A program made the translations under genes and the position numbers. A model generated the notes under the pieces. The model saw only the letters and a program-made list of their open reading frames with translations. It was not told the origin of the DNA and made no database searches. Shown piece by piece: positions 25,601 to 38,200 of a stretch of DNA of 64,000 bases (its first letter is position 1; each line of letters begins with the position of its first letter). The stretch spans positions 29,576,494 to 29,640,493 of the forward strand of contig CM017561.1 in NCBI GenBank assembly GCA_007844125.1, written 5' to 3'. Source of the DNA: Sinonovacula constricta. Taxonomy: Eukaryota; Mollusca; Bivalvia; Cardiida; Solecurtidae.

Positions 25601-28600
25601 GGAGCAACCATAGTTAATTACAGTACAGAAATTTCAAAATGGGCTCTGGGTAAGGGTTTAATATTAGTAGATACCTTTTATGGCAAGAACAGTCATCTTG
25701 TTGACATTCTTTGTACTCCCTAACAGCCTCCTCTATCTTCTTCAGATATTTTGTCCATCTTGGATCTGCATAAATATAACAAGTTGAGGTTTTTTTGTAA
25801 AATCAAAAACCAACAAAGTATCTTCCACAAAGTGTCCAAACATTTGGCATAAAAATAATTAAAAATTGTAAAAGATATATTTTCTGTGTACTTTTGAAAA
25901 GTGGAATTAGCTGTGATTTTACACATACAAACATTTAGAGAAAAAGGCAGACATACTAGGTTGGGCAGCAATGAAAGAACTAAGTTTACTACTCTATTCT
26001 AGTCTAGTCAACCACCTGAGTTTCACAGGTAAAGAGTTGTGAAGACTTCAAGTGCTTACTTTCCTTCTCCCTTAATTGGTGGCTAAATACACCTTTTTGC
26101 AGTAAAATGTAAAAGGCATTGAATTAATTAACCTTGTCACCATAAAAGTAAACTCAGCAAGAAAAACCTTTCACCAAAAATATACCTTGGACCTTGAAAT
26201 GCCCCTCCAAAATAAAGCAATATACAACTATGCTAATTGTGCACTCCTCTGTAACTGAATATTTGCTTAGAAGTGACCCTTATACAGTTTCCTTATTTTA
26301 ACATTATGCTGGATACCTTCCATTTATAAAAGTTTATATGTTGCCATTTATGTTTCTACACATAAGTTCCTTTCACTTGTAACCATGTCGGGCAATCAAT
26401 TCCCAACTCAACTTGGGTTGCACTACATCACTGTTAGTTCAACTGTCCCCCAAATTGACCACTACACAGTCCCTCTAATTCATTTTTGTTGGGGGTAAGA
26501 TTTAATCTGTTCCCTTAATACCCATTACAGTTAATTAAAGGGCATTTGGCACCTACATTCATCTAGTCAAATTGCAAGCCTGAGTAGCCTTAGCCTCTCT
26601 TAACTAATGTAGTGTAATACTGTAAGTTATATTGCACTGAGAGGGGAGACTGAACCCGACACTTGACCTGGAATCCATTTACCACTTGCTCATGTATGCA
26701 GAATCTGGAGGTTAGTCTAGGTTTTAAACAGATCCAGTATCAAATGATTTTAGCCCTAAATCATGAACATTAAACTATTCACATATAAGTCAGGGTCACT
26801 GTCAACTTTCATGTTAATCCTAAAAATGACCAATTGCTAATCACATCTGTTTATATGCTGATATATTTATACTTTAACAGATATCAGACAAAGTACAGAT
26901 ATAAACCTTATAAGAAATACATGTACTAAAATTTATGGTGAAATATATTAATTTAACCCTTTCCTTCATACATACTAGTACATCATTTTATGTCTCCCCG
27001 CCATTTTAAGCTACTCTTGTATGATTCATAAATTAGCGATATTGAGCCTCCCTTTTTCAAAGCTTAAAATAAAGTGGAAGACATTGACTGTCTACATTAC
27101 ATTTTGTTTTGATATGCATGTACACTAGACCTTTAACATTATACACAAGTACAAAAAATGGCATGTTCATTACCAAGATAATAGCAGCCGTCCCTCTAAT
27201 CTGCTCCAACGGACACCAAAGGATATATATGGATGCCCCTTACCTATTGGTATTACAAAATCCACATCCAGTAACACAATCCACTTATAATAAAATCTTA
27301 ACTGTGAAGCCAAAGTGTGTCCCCCTTACAGATCTCTGACCTATACTGTGTCATTATAGATAGATTTATTTCATCATAAAATTAGGAAATAGATTTTCAC
27401 TTTGCTTGATCTAAAGCCCTTTATATCATTGTTTCAAGTTCAGATGCATATCAATTTAATCACAAAGGCTGTACTCTTAGCTTGTGAACCTATACATTGT
27501 CAGGGTCATATATCACTCAAGTGAAAGAAATATTGATCACCAAATGGGAAGTTCATGTTTAATTGTACATAAACACAAAACACTATGTAGAAATCGAGGG
27601 AGGTTCTGGAGAATTAAGAGAGGGTAGATGAGGGATTTTATTTTTGACAAAGATCAAAGGAGTTCCACAATCCTTTGTGTGAAAGGAATGGTAAGTCACA
27701 GAAACATGGGTTTAAAACATTTAAGGTCATTAAGGTCAACTCTTATAGATGGTCATGCAATACTGCATGAAAGTAAGGCAATATAAATAATGAGTTAAGT
27801 TAATGTGTTTTTGTACATAAATGTAAACACTGTTTATTTCTCCAAAGAATTTCCCATAATCATGATGTGTAAATTATGTTGCGCTGAAGAAACTAAATAA
27901 GTATGATAGTTAAAGTAGTTATTTGCATTATTTTTTTGCAATTATAATTCATTTTTAAAAATATGATCTCAAAATATGTCCTTTATGCTATTCCCCCCTC
28001 GTCCTTATCATCCTCCTCTTCCACAGGCATATTTATCATTTATCATTTGAATTTGTGGTACTTTTAAGAATTTTGTATATGACAACTTATTTGATTAAAA
28101 TAGCAATCTTAATGCAGATAATAAAATATTTGCATCATTTAGCTAATCATTTTTTAGTTTACAGCAGTTTATCCATGACAAGTTAAATAAAAACTGATGA
28201 GTTTTTACAAATTTAGCCTTGCTTTTAATTTTCACCTGTTTTTATACACATATGATATGCATGAATTTATAAATTAGTTATCATTTTGAAAAGCATTTTA
28301 TTCTGATTATTTTTGTTAAATTATACAAATATGTTATTTAACCAAATTTCGGGTTTGAAAACAGTATCTATCAAAGTATTTCTTAAATCCATATCATTTC
28401 TATGAACCAGGTGAGACTAATTTAGCTTATTGTATATGCACATAGGGTACTGCAGTGACGGGGTCTTCGTGTGGGAAATGTTAATGATTAAGCTATGCCT
28501 TATTGTATTAGAATACATGAACTTTCATTAGTTTCAAGTAAAAACTATACCTGTTTGGTACTTTCCCGAGCTTGGATCCTTTGACGCGTTATCTTCGCAG

Positions 28601-28683
28601 TTTTGGTCATCTTTACTGCAAGTGTCACCCCCAAAAGCAATCGCAGAGCAAAATAAAAGAATTAACAAGCGAAAGCGCTCCAT
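17353..28683 (-). CDS. POGLUT1: Protein O-glucosyltransferase 1 (Rumi), complete 10-exon gene
   Basis: Exons: 28683-28551, 25765-25675, 24446-24303, 23132-22997, 21396-21275, 21017-20858, 20113-20055, 19872-19705, 18224-18168, 17491-17353. They total 1209 bp, 402 aa; human POGLUT1 is about 392 aa. The enzyme adds O-linked glucose to EGF repeats, Notch among them, in the ER lumen. The start at 28683 was chosen because it begins with a signal peptide ([18 protein letters not shown]); an in-frame ATG at 28737 would bury it. Family marks: CSCH (about 71-73), [13 protein letters not shown] (117-129), the catalytic-type Asp in NTRDWPQV (Asp149, matching human Asp133), [27 protein letters not shown] (225-231), [12 protein letters not shown] and [18 protein letters not shown]. 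This is a GT90/CAP10 domain. The last residues are KEIKTK, with no KDEL-type ER-retrieval signal, unlike human (KTEL) and fly. All nine junctions keep phase. Confidence 0.97.
17641..17863 (-). repeat. tRNA-derived SINE, family B, inverted
   Basis: An inverted copy in POGLUT1 intron 9: 'gcgacgtccagctatttggt', 'accaccggcgcaccgcaggt', then the inverted tRNA-like head 'gggactcgatccc' ... 'accactacgctagtggcgcc'. Confidence 0.87.
18785..19704. repeat. 39-bp minisatellite, about 23 units, abutting the POGLUT1 exon 8 donor
   Basis: On the plus strand the unit contains 'gtctacctacctgggagaat' followed by 'tagacatgactgtagtgtt'. Because 39 is 3 x 13, it yields long open frames (19002-20033 and 19159-19767) of 13-residue repeats that are not genes. 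On the minus strand, which is the transcribed strand here, most units contain CAGGTAGGTAG or CAGGTGGGTAG, a strong 5' splice-site match. The array begins at the true donor of exon 8 (GCAAG|GTAGGTAGAC). Confidence 0.95.
21716..21985 (-). repeat. tRNA-derived SINE, family A, inverted and diverged
   Basis: It shares 'cacctgctatgatagcatac', 'agtcacattaatctaacag' and 'tttggtatgtcatagcctgg' with better copies. The tRNA-like head is badly decayed. It lies in POGLUT1 intron 4. Confidence 0.75.
22249..22300. repeat. (AT)n microsatellite
   Basis: About 26 AT units in POGLUT1 intron 4. A second (AT)n lies at about 22596-22625, directly beside the SINE that follows. Confidence 0.97.
22625..22923 (-). 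repeat. tRNA-derived SINE, family A, inverted, flanked by AT repeats
   Basis: A full-length inverted copy from 'gtttattgggtttatcatcc' to the head 'gccgacgctctactgattgc'. AT dinucleotide tracts abut both sides, which suggests insertion into an (AT)n tract. Confidence 0.88.
23290..23715. repeat. ~80-bp tandem repeat, about 4-5 units
   Basis: The unit contains 'tgtatagctggtaaggtgt', 'agaaatgtttgtcctgtgag' and 'aaggttcaatccacagctgt'. It lies in POGLUT1 intron 3, with the middle units best preserved (23473-23640). Confidence 0.88.
23809..24062 (+). repeat. tRNA-derived SINE, family A, head-truncated
   Basis: It begins at the body ('acataccaaagtcgtaaaaa') and runs to the tail 'ctccagataactaaaatact' plus an A/C-rich end. 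The tRNA-like head upstream is mostly lost. Confidence 0.8.
24130..24265. repeat. Fragment related to the inverted-repeat element at 32657-33113
   Basis: 'tttgcaggacctttcaatta' and 'ggtccaaactgtcagatacc' match the right end of the element in XPC intron 3. Only one end is seen here. It lies about 40 bp downstream of the POGLUT1 exon 3 donor. Confidence 0.55.
24513..24717 (-). repeat. tRNA-derived SINE, family B, inverted
   Basis: The inverted tail lies next to a T run, followed by 'tgggacttgaacccatgcgg' and the head 'actctaccactatgccatgg'. It is in POGLUT1 intron 2. Confidence 0.82.
25766..28550. other. POGLUT1 intron 1, no recognised features
   Basis: 2.8 kb of largely unique AT-rich sequence. 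I recognise no exon, RNA gene or repeat family. Open frames here (for example 27109-27339) show no family resemblance. Confidence 0.6.
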
Positions 28684-30105
28684 TTCGCATTGCCAGGTGT
28701 CCTTTTCTGGTTTGCCGATTGACAACAAGGGAGGCAATACATTATATCCAAGAACTACAACGTAAACGTAGAGTTATGCTCGTAACTTTACAGTGTTTAC
28801 ATATTTTTGTAATTAAAAACATATATAAAAATCCGATTCCCCTTATTTCATTGTGAGGATTTAAGCAAGATATCAAAGCACTTTAATAAAAGTTGCGTTT
28901 AATATAGACAAGGCGTTTGTAGAGGCTTCGCTATTTTTAGACAACATGGGAATTCCATAATAAATATGGTGATCCGTTTGAGTCAAACGGAACTCTTCCG
29001 GTAATTCCACCGAGTTGTTCCGATTGCCGTTTGAGTGTCGAAAACAAATGTAAAACAATCTGTGTTGTTGTTCGTACCTCGCATCTTCTTAAGGTTGTGT
29101 TCGGAATAAATTCTACTTATTATCAAATTATAGGAATATACGTTGTTGAAAAATATCGCTGTCGGACGGAGAGGTTGAAAATAAATAAATTTGTCTTTGG
29201 CACTAATTATCTTCCATAAATGGAAATAAATAAATAAATAAATAGTATTTTGCAGTTCTGGATCTTGGATCGAAACTGAAAACATATAAAAAGCAACATT
29301 TAATTTTTTTATGTTCTACTTAATACATGTATGCATACATATTACAAGAAAAGTTATAATTGCTTAACTTGTGTTGGTATTAGAGACTAACATGTTATGT
29401 AAACATTTTACCTTCATGCTTTCAACTAGAAGTCAACATTGACATTGGTAAAGGTACTGTCTCAATTAATCACTATAATTTTTATTTTAATTGTTTTGTG
29501 AAAGAAGAAATTTTAAAATAAATAGCTACAACTATCAATCTATAACAGCAAAGCAATTCCTTTTATGAATTTTCGCGAAAATCAAAGGACTAAAAGTGCG
29601 TTCATTACATTGTAATTAACCAATTGGGGATCGAAAAACATCCAGAGTCAGATGCTCTTCCAATTTTGTAAGCTGCTATTGGGAGAGCCTTTTACAGTAC
29701 TCACCCATTTTACAAGTAAATTTTCCTGTGTTGTTGTTTTACTAATCCCATTCAGCATTATGACATTTAGTTCTACAAGATTAGTAGCCTAAAACAAACT
29801 GTTTGCACCCATCTAATATTCTGAGATTTTTGATTTTGGGTATGTTCAATACAGTGGGACAAGTACTGTTCAGTACAGTGGGACTCGAATCCTTGCAGTG
29901 GGAGGCTAAGCAGTCAGAGGAGTTAAAATGAACTATTCTACTGCTACCACTATGTCATGGATGCCCCGATTATCTATAAGACGTATGAAACTACTGAAAT
30001 TGTTCTCACACTGGCTCACCAAAAAATTACAACAGCCTTAAGGTGTTGATAAAAATACAATATATAATATATGCATACAGTATTTTTTAGTATAATTTGC
30101 ATTTT
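28684..30105. promoter_or_regulatory. Head-to-head intergenic region between POGLUT1 and XPC
   Basis: Both genes start outward from this 1.78-kb interval, so it should contain both promoters. I see no clear TATA box or CpG-rich core and cannot place either start of transcription. An inverted SINE B head fragment lies at about 29866-29966. Confidence 0.5.
29866..29966 (-). repeat. SINE family B head fragment, inverted
   Basis: 'gggactcgaatccttgcag' and 'taccactatgtcatggatgc' match the inverted tRNA-like head. The body is missing. Confidence 0.65.
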
Positions 30106-30383
30106 GCATTCAGTAGAGCATTGACTTTAGGTATGGGAGGTTAGATTCGATCCTGGGCCGCAGCATGCTAAAGATATTAAAATGGTAGTGCTAAAGCTCC
30201 TTTGTAAGCAAATATCATTGTGGTTCCAGGACTGGTTGCCTTGGTGTCAGGATAATGTGTCCTATCATGCCAGGTGTTCACAGCATGCTATACACAGTGA
30301 AAGCAGCACTATGTCTGCTTCAAGTGGACACCCCCTCCAGATAACTGAAATACTGTTGAAAGGAAGATAAACCTAATAAACAA
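30106..30383 (+). repeat. tRNA-derived SINE, family A, just upstream of XPC
   Basis: A decayed head ('cagtagagcattgactttag', box B-like AGATTCGATCC), then the body and tail 'ctccagataactgaaatact' ... 'aataaacaaaa'. Its end lies about 80 bp before the XPC start codon, so it falls in the promoter, 5' UTR or a 5' UTR intron of XPC. Confidence 0.85.
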
Positions 30384-30463
30384 AAAAATAAGGATGTTTC
30401 TTATTAGCGAAATGATAGAGAAGGCTCTTTAATTTGTATATAATTTATTTTTAAGCAAACACT

Positions 30464-33400
30464 ATGACAAAACGAAGAGGTAAAGATGATCAGACTACAG
30501 TTCCTGCAAAAACAAGAAGAGGAAAAACGAGAAAAGTAGAAGAAACAAAATGTACAGATACTGCATTGAATCAAGTCATAGCTTCCCCCGCTAAACATTC
30601 AAGAGGAAGAAGAAACAAAACCAAACAGGATTTTGATATACAACAGGTCTCTCAGTATTTTGATACCTCAGCAGAGAGTAATGGAGAAAACAGCGTCAAA
30701 GATCACTGTGCTAGTCCTTCAACTGCTGTTGCCGCTAAGCTTAAGAACATGAGAGAAAGGAAAGAAGCCCATGATTCTACTGAAGATAGCAATTCTGAGT
30801 TTGATGAGAGTTTGAGAATAAGATCTCCTGCACAAACTGAGGTGAAAAGAAAAGAAAAAGTAAAGCAGCTAGCAAGTGAAAAAAATAAAAGGATAAAATC
30901 TAACATCAATAATAAAAAAGAGGAGCAGTGCAAAAAGGTTAATGGGAGAAAGGAAAAAAGAAAATGTTTGGAAATGGAGAATGTTGTTAAGGAAGAAGAA
31001 GTCAGAGTCAAAGATGAACCTGCCAGTAAGCAAGCAAGAAAAGCTAAAGGGGTAAAGGCTTCTCAAGCAAAGAGTAAGCAAATTAAATCCGAAAAAGTAA
31101 ACACAAAGACAATTGAAAGTTGTGACGGTAAAGAACTAAACAGCATTACAAAACAGAACAAGAGAAATGCCAAGCCCAACATGACCACGAAACCAAAGTC
31201 TGTTATCCCAGCTATTAAGAAAAGACCCAGTGACATTAAAAACATGATTGATCATACTGATGTTACTGCAGTCCTGTTGCACATGGAAGGTCTTGCACAA
31301 CCATCAACATCCACCACTGTGAGTGATGGGGCCCTGGATGATGTAGAAGAAACAATGTCAGATGCTAGTTCAGAGGAAGATGTAGAGGAGAAGGAGCAAG
31401 AAGTGGATGCGCTTGATGACACAGATGATGACAGTGAAGGAGAGTGGGAGGAAGTAGCAGGTATATTGAATTGCGATTTCTATGCATTATGCCTTGGTGT
31501 TATCTAGAAAATATTCATTAGTTTAATTAAAATTTGACCTTAATTGATATTTGACAAGTTCTGACATTGTTATCCATGATGCAGTATAATTTGCCATTGA
31601 TGCTTTCATCTCTGACAGACCATCATGTCCCATCGCCAAAGAAGTCCCAGTTACCTGACAAACCAATAGAAATAACATTGGAGGCTTCAAGTATACACAG
31701 TAAGAGGTAACTTGCTTTTTTTGTGAATTGCGAAGAATAACAGAAAATCATAAGGAAACTTAAACATGCTCTTCTAAAGTGAAAAATGATTATAGTAAGA
31801 TGATTTTTTTTCTAAAGTCAAATTTATCTAAACAACTCTAAAACATACACTTATTTGAAAATTAACATGTTTAGAGATGTAATCATATATGGGAACATTC
31901 TGAGAAAATAATTTCTTAAAATTTGTAAATTTTATGTCTTAAAAACATGTTTATATATACTTTTGTAAATGTAAATTAATATCATTCAATAGTTCATAAC
32001 ACTTCTCTTTTGTTTTCACAGGAAGAAAAAAGGCTTTGATTTAGAAGCATATTTTCGAAGGCAAGTGAACAAGTTTAAAAAGGAAGTAGCACTTGACATT
32101 CATAAGGTATAGTTGTATACTGCTTTATATTAAACTTCACCAATTTTAGATTAATGTGTTTTATACTTTTTTTCAGTATTTGCTATATGATGTTATTAAA
32201 ATCAGTTTGGGATTAACTATGGTTTTAGTGGAATATTTGAAAACATTTTATGACTTAAGGACATTACTTGGCAGCTGACACAATCTTCATCGACCATCAT
32301 GCAACACATGACATCAACAGTTTGCTTAAGTACATTTTCAATACTAGTTTTAATCCAATCTTCACCAAACCTGATCAGAATGTTTGTCTGATTGAAATCT
32401 TGGTTGAGGTTATAACTGGGTCGTAGGTGGTCAAAAAGTATGTCACCTGGCCAAATTTTAGAGCTACCTTTACAAGTTTTGAATGCTGCATTCATATCTC
32501 TGTCTTCACCAAACTTGGTAAGAACAATTGTTTTTAAGAAATCTGCAATTTGTCTGCAAATAAATGAATTTGTAACTGCATCTTGTGTTATAAAAAAGTA
32601 GGTCGCAAGGTCAATTCCTAGAAAAAAGCTTGTGAAGACCCTAGAGGCCACGTTTAAAGGTGATATCCTACAGTCTGCACCATTGCTTTGGGGAATTTTG
32701 GCATATTTTTGGTATACACAAATATTTTAGTCTCAAGAAATATGATTCTGAAAACTGACTGAATTGATATATACAATTATTTGTGAAAAAAAATCACTCT
32801 GAATGTGAATGAGTATTAAAAGCTTGATCTCTGTTCAAAATAGATATTGATGACTGAGCAGCTTAACCGGATGACTATATCATGTAATCTCAACAGTAAG
32901 TGGTCACATGGTTTGCTCAGTTTAAAAATAGCTATCTCTGCAGCATGGCTTGGATAGGAAATACCTGCAATGACGAATGTTGATTAATGGTTAGCTGTTC
33001 ACACAGATCTAGGACATATATGAACAGCAATTTGCAGGACCTTTTTAGGTAATAATGACTTAATTGGTTATTTGAGAAAATAAATTGTGGTCCAAACTGT
33101 CGGATACCACCTTCAACAACCAATCTTCACTGAACTTGGTCAGAGGGTTTGTCTCCATGAAATCTTGGATGCATTAGTAAATAGGTCATGTGGGGTAAAA
33201 AAAGTAGGTCACTAGATTTAATCTTAGAAAAACCTTGTCAGATGCAGGCCTCATTTATAACCTAATCTTCACCAAACTTGGTCAGAATGTTTGTCTGCAT
33301 GAAATATTGAATTAGTTCATATCTGGGTCACATGGGTCTGCATTTGTCTGCATGGACATCTTAATGGCTTAATGTATGCAAGGATTGTCTCAACAAATAA

Positions 33401-35206
33401 ATCACAATTACTAGATGCAAAAGACACAGTTGTGTACATTTAGTCTTGGTGATAATGAAAGCCATTGTTGACAGCTGAATGACTCATGGTCATAATGGCC
33501 TACTTGTTTGTATTTTGCTGTTATTGAATAAATATATAAATAGTCTGCCCTACACCAAGTGTTAGACTTAGCAAAATGAGAACTTTACTGTTTGGAGGTC
33601 TTTTTGCTGACATGTGCAGCACTGGTGGATCTACCAAGACATTTGCCTAGGGTCTTCCTCCACTAATGAAAGCTGGACATTGTCATTATGACCATAATTG
33701 TGTTGGTGAATTTATAAAAAAAAACTAAATAGGGAAAGAACCTGAAGTTATATTAATGCTTTATTTTGTTTTATGCTTGAAAATGTTGTGTTACTTCATC
33801 AAGGTAAACTTGATGTGCCTATTGTCCCGGTGTCAGTACCTGAACACAGTGTGTCATGATGAGACGGTGACAGCACAGGCCATGTCTATTGTCATGGTAA
33901 CAAGGGAGCTCACTTTGTCTTCAGTAGCACAGTGTAGTGTGGCAACACTTAGTAGGATATCAGACTGGATCAACAAAAAGTTCACGGTGAGGGAGGAACT
34001 GAGAAAGGAGATAGGTTGCACACCTTTGGTATGTATTTGTTTCACAACTGTCATAAAGCTATTATCCTGTGGTTTTGATTGTGTAGATTTTGTGTATATC
34101 AGGTTCAGAATTTGTTATAAAATTTAAGTAACTTTTATACAAACTTTATTTCTTTAAATGCAAATAAAGAAAAGACTTGGTATCTGTATAAGTGGTTAAG
34201 TAATGAGGATCAAAGAGAAATAGAAAGAAAAAAGTTGGCCTCAATAGTGTGATGTTCATATTGTTATTTTACTTGCATACCTGTAAACTTAATGGCTTCG
34301 TAACCCACAATTCCAAGTTTTAAAGCGGTTGACAGCAGTGTTAGCCTGTATTTGGCAACTCTTAATTCTGTATTACACTTGCTGGTCCTTAAATTGTCTT
34401 AATATGTTATGCAAGACTGAATATATTTAAGCTTCATTTCGAGGGAGATCCCAAATAACCACATTCTGGTGCACATAAGCTCCTTTTGTTGCCTTTTGAC
34501 CATCTTTTCTGGTACTGAGTTTGTTTTTTCTTGGAGGCCTATGTACATCAGCAAGCTGTAACATCAAAGAATTTGGCTGTAATTGATAAAAAACAACAAC
34601 AAAAAAACAAACACAAAGGTATAAAAACAGCTCTAGATTCATGAAATTATTGCCATTTTGGCTGAATTTTATTTTGAAATCAAATACATATTTCTTTTAT
34701 TATCCAAGTACTTGAATAATAATTTCAGTACTCGAGTATCTATGTTTAATGCAGTACTTAAGTAATTGAGTATCATTTACATCCGAACTAAGCAGTCATT
34801 GTTCAGGATTGGCAAAAATATGTACAGTAGATACAAATTTGCCAGACTGCAGTCTGAGAAAAACCTTTCCAATTTGCTGCTAAGTGTCTAGCAATTTGTT
34901 TCATTACATTTGCATGTAGTTATCTTACAACTAAGATTTTGTATAGCTTGTAAATCAGTGATATGGGTTAAATAATTGTATGGTTGACATTGTTTCAGGA
35001 TAGGAGACTCGAACAATGTTTACATGAAAGCTGTGTGTCAAGCCCATTAGAACTTGCGCTGGTAGGTTTGTACAGATTTGTTCTTGTTTGGTTTAGTATA
35101 AAATATAAAAGTCACACTCAGCAGCCTTGTACAGCCACACAGCTGCACTTTGTTATAAAATGTTTACTTCTCATTTTAATTATAGGTTTAACAAATACCA
35201 AATAAT

Positions 35207-35242
<36 letters not shown>

Positions 35243-38200
35243 CTATATATACATTTAAGCCCAGGTTACACTGCACCAAATTGCACAAACAATGACAATG
35301 AAAAGATATATATGTTGTCAATGTGTATCAGCTGGCCTGTGTTTATTGTCAGTTTCTCCTTCAGTAAACCTGGCCTTTATCCAGTAGAAAGATTTTCAAA
35401 ACTTGGAATAGACACATTAAAGACTTTAAAGTCTTTTGCAACAAACCTGAGAGTCTAAATATGCACAGATCTTTAACTATCTTTACCATCCTGAAAAGAC
35501 ATCAGAGTTTTAAAAGTACTTAAATAAGTACACCTGTCTAGCATTTTCTTGGGGTGCATTTAACAGGACTGAATGCAGCAGACTTGGAAATTTGTATATA
35601 CCGGTAGCTTTTAAATTAAACAGGTTGCTATTTCTCACTAAAAAAAATAAAAACGTAATGTATAACTTTTAATTTATACTTACAGCTTAAAATTAATATG
35701 CCATAGAAGAAAGGATATCTAACCAATTCACTAAGACTGACCTAATTTTCACAAATGGTTTTATATAATGGGCACATTCTATGTGCCCATTCATTATATG
35801 CCCCAGGTGAAGGGATGTAATTGGAGTCACAGTTTTAAACTAAATTAGCATCTACCCCTACCAGGTGTATGTGACCCTGCTGAGACAAATTGGCTTCCTG
35901 ACTCGCCTCATGATGTCCCTCTGCCCAGTACCATTGAAGACCACTGCCACACCAGTAAGTTATTCTTCATAAATATGAACTCTCCCACTTTTGGAGGTAG
36001 AATCCCACTTTTAAGGTTCAGTATTACTTGACAATGAGGGATGTTTTGCACATTTTCAGGAATATCCCTATTTTAAAACAGATAACTTTCTTCTTTGTTT
36101 ATATGTAAATAACATATCTCCCACTGTGCAAGTGAAAATCTCCCACTTTGGCCTCAGAAAAAGTTCACATGTATGATTCTTGTAATTGTCACACGGTTTG
36201 GTAAAAAGCAAGTATAACTGATTATTATGTATTTTGTATTAAAAATGTGAGTTTTGTGTTCAAGTGATGTTCCTTTATATTATGGACAAATACTGAAGTT
36301 GATACATCAGCCCTTATGAGTTTATTTTTCAGAACCTTTACAGCACATAAACATATTAAAATTGACAATACTTTAGAAAATTTATAATTTCAATTTATAA
36401 TTTCAAAGGACAATATTGATCTGTGCTGTTTTTATTTTTTCCATTTAGGGTAAGAAACAAATGAATAATGGTATAAAGTAGGGATGAAACAGGTTAACTT
36501 GTTTTATCACATAACCTATCGCGGGAGCGTGAGGTAACACTCATGCATACACTAACACTAGTTAGTTGTGACATCATTAAGTATGTGTCGTGCATATGCC
36601 ATTTCCTAATCCCTTTGTTATCCCCGATTTATGCATTTTGTTGGACAGTTTCTATTTTAGTAATAAAAAAATAACATTTTAGTCATGTTATAAACGAATC
36701 TGTTCCCTTTTTATGAAAAATGGTCAAACAAATAGTGGAATGATTTTTGTGTGGATTCTCCTTAACCAAATTACACATTTCAAGGACGACTGTTCATTCT
36801 ATAAAAAGATGATGCATTATAAACTAACAAAAAACAGCTGATGTTTTGTTACATGATAAATAGAATCTAATGTTCGTGTTCATTAGATACTGAAAATATT
36901 AAACTCATCTAAAATGATACGACACGAGGCTCTGCCGAGTATCATTTCATCCAACTCATTTAATATTTTCAGTATCTAATTAACATTCATATCAGATCCT
37001 ATATAAAACGTTTACTCCATCACATGTTGGTTAGCCGGTTATGTGTTTTGAAACTGGTAACTCTGTTCTAATAAACAGAATTTGGATAGTGTGTATGATA
37101 TAGATTTGGGTACTTCGAGCTCCAGTTAGGGCGAGATCTTTCATGTGGGTTGGTTTTTCAACTAATCTGTGGTGCATCTATGGTTCTACCCAGGCATAAG
37201 TCTAGGGTCTTCCTCCATCAATAATTAGCTGGACGTCATACATTCTCATAAATTTATGTGAAAGATCTATTTACTATTATCTGTTATCATTTATTGCTTG
37301 AGAAAGACCAAAATTTTAATCCAATAAAACCTTTAAACATTCATTTGTAGTGCATAATGTTATTTATTATGTCTGTTTGCCATATGCCACAAGTTGAAGG
37401 TTAGGGTAATAAACCAAATTCATTACAGTGAAATAAAAATCATAGATATTGTCTACTGATATTTAACTATCACATGGTCTTTTTATTTTATACAGCAATA
37501 AATTTATAATGATCAATGTATTGCACAAAGTATTTTTTGACAAAAGTCTCTCAAAAGTCAACAGAATGCACAAATATTGACTGCTAAATTGGAGACCATT
37601 TTTATTCTAAGTAAAAATACAAACTTGTGATATTGTTCAGATTAATTTTTTAAAAGGATTGAAACAGTTAATGGTTACCGTTTTTGTAAACTTTGCCATT
37701 CCTTGTATTGGGTTAGAAAAGCAGTTTTTATTTTCTGAAAGAGTTTATGATACAATGAAGAGGCTTGATTCAAAAGCTAGACATGCCTGTCTTTTCACGA
37801 GGGGTGGGGTTTGTCCTACCTCTGTCAGAACAATATGACTAGGATTAGTAACATGCCACATGTTCACAGCATGCTCTTCACTGTAAATCTGCATTATTCA
37901 TGATAACTAGAATAGTAAAGGTGGGTCTCTAAATCCATACATGTGAACTCTCTCAATTTTAGAGGGAGATTTCCACTTTTAAGGTTCAAAGTTATTTGAA
38001 AATGAAGGGTGTTTTACATATTTTCCAGAAATCTCCCTACTTGGAAGCAGATAATTTCTTTCTTTTTTATATGAAAATAACAAATCTCTCACTTTACAAG
38101 TGAAAATCTCCCACTTTGGCTTCAGAAAAAGTTTGCATGTATGTAAATATAACAAACAGTCTACTTTATTACAATTTGCTATATAAAAAAAATAAATTAT

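Noticed and set aside
28534..28737. Earlier POGLUT1 start at 28737
   Set aside because: It would place 18 polar residues before the signal peptide; the ATG at 28683 gives a normal signal sequence.
30703..31245. Minus-strand frames of 102, 70 and 60 aa
   Set aside because: Antisense shadows of the Lys/Glu-rich XPC exon 1.
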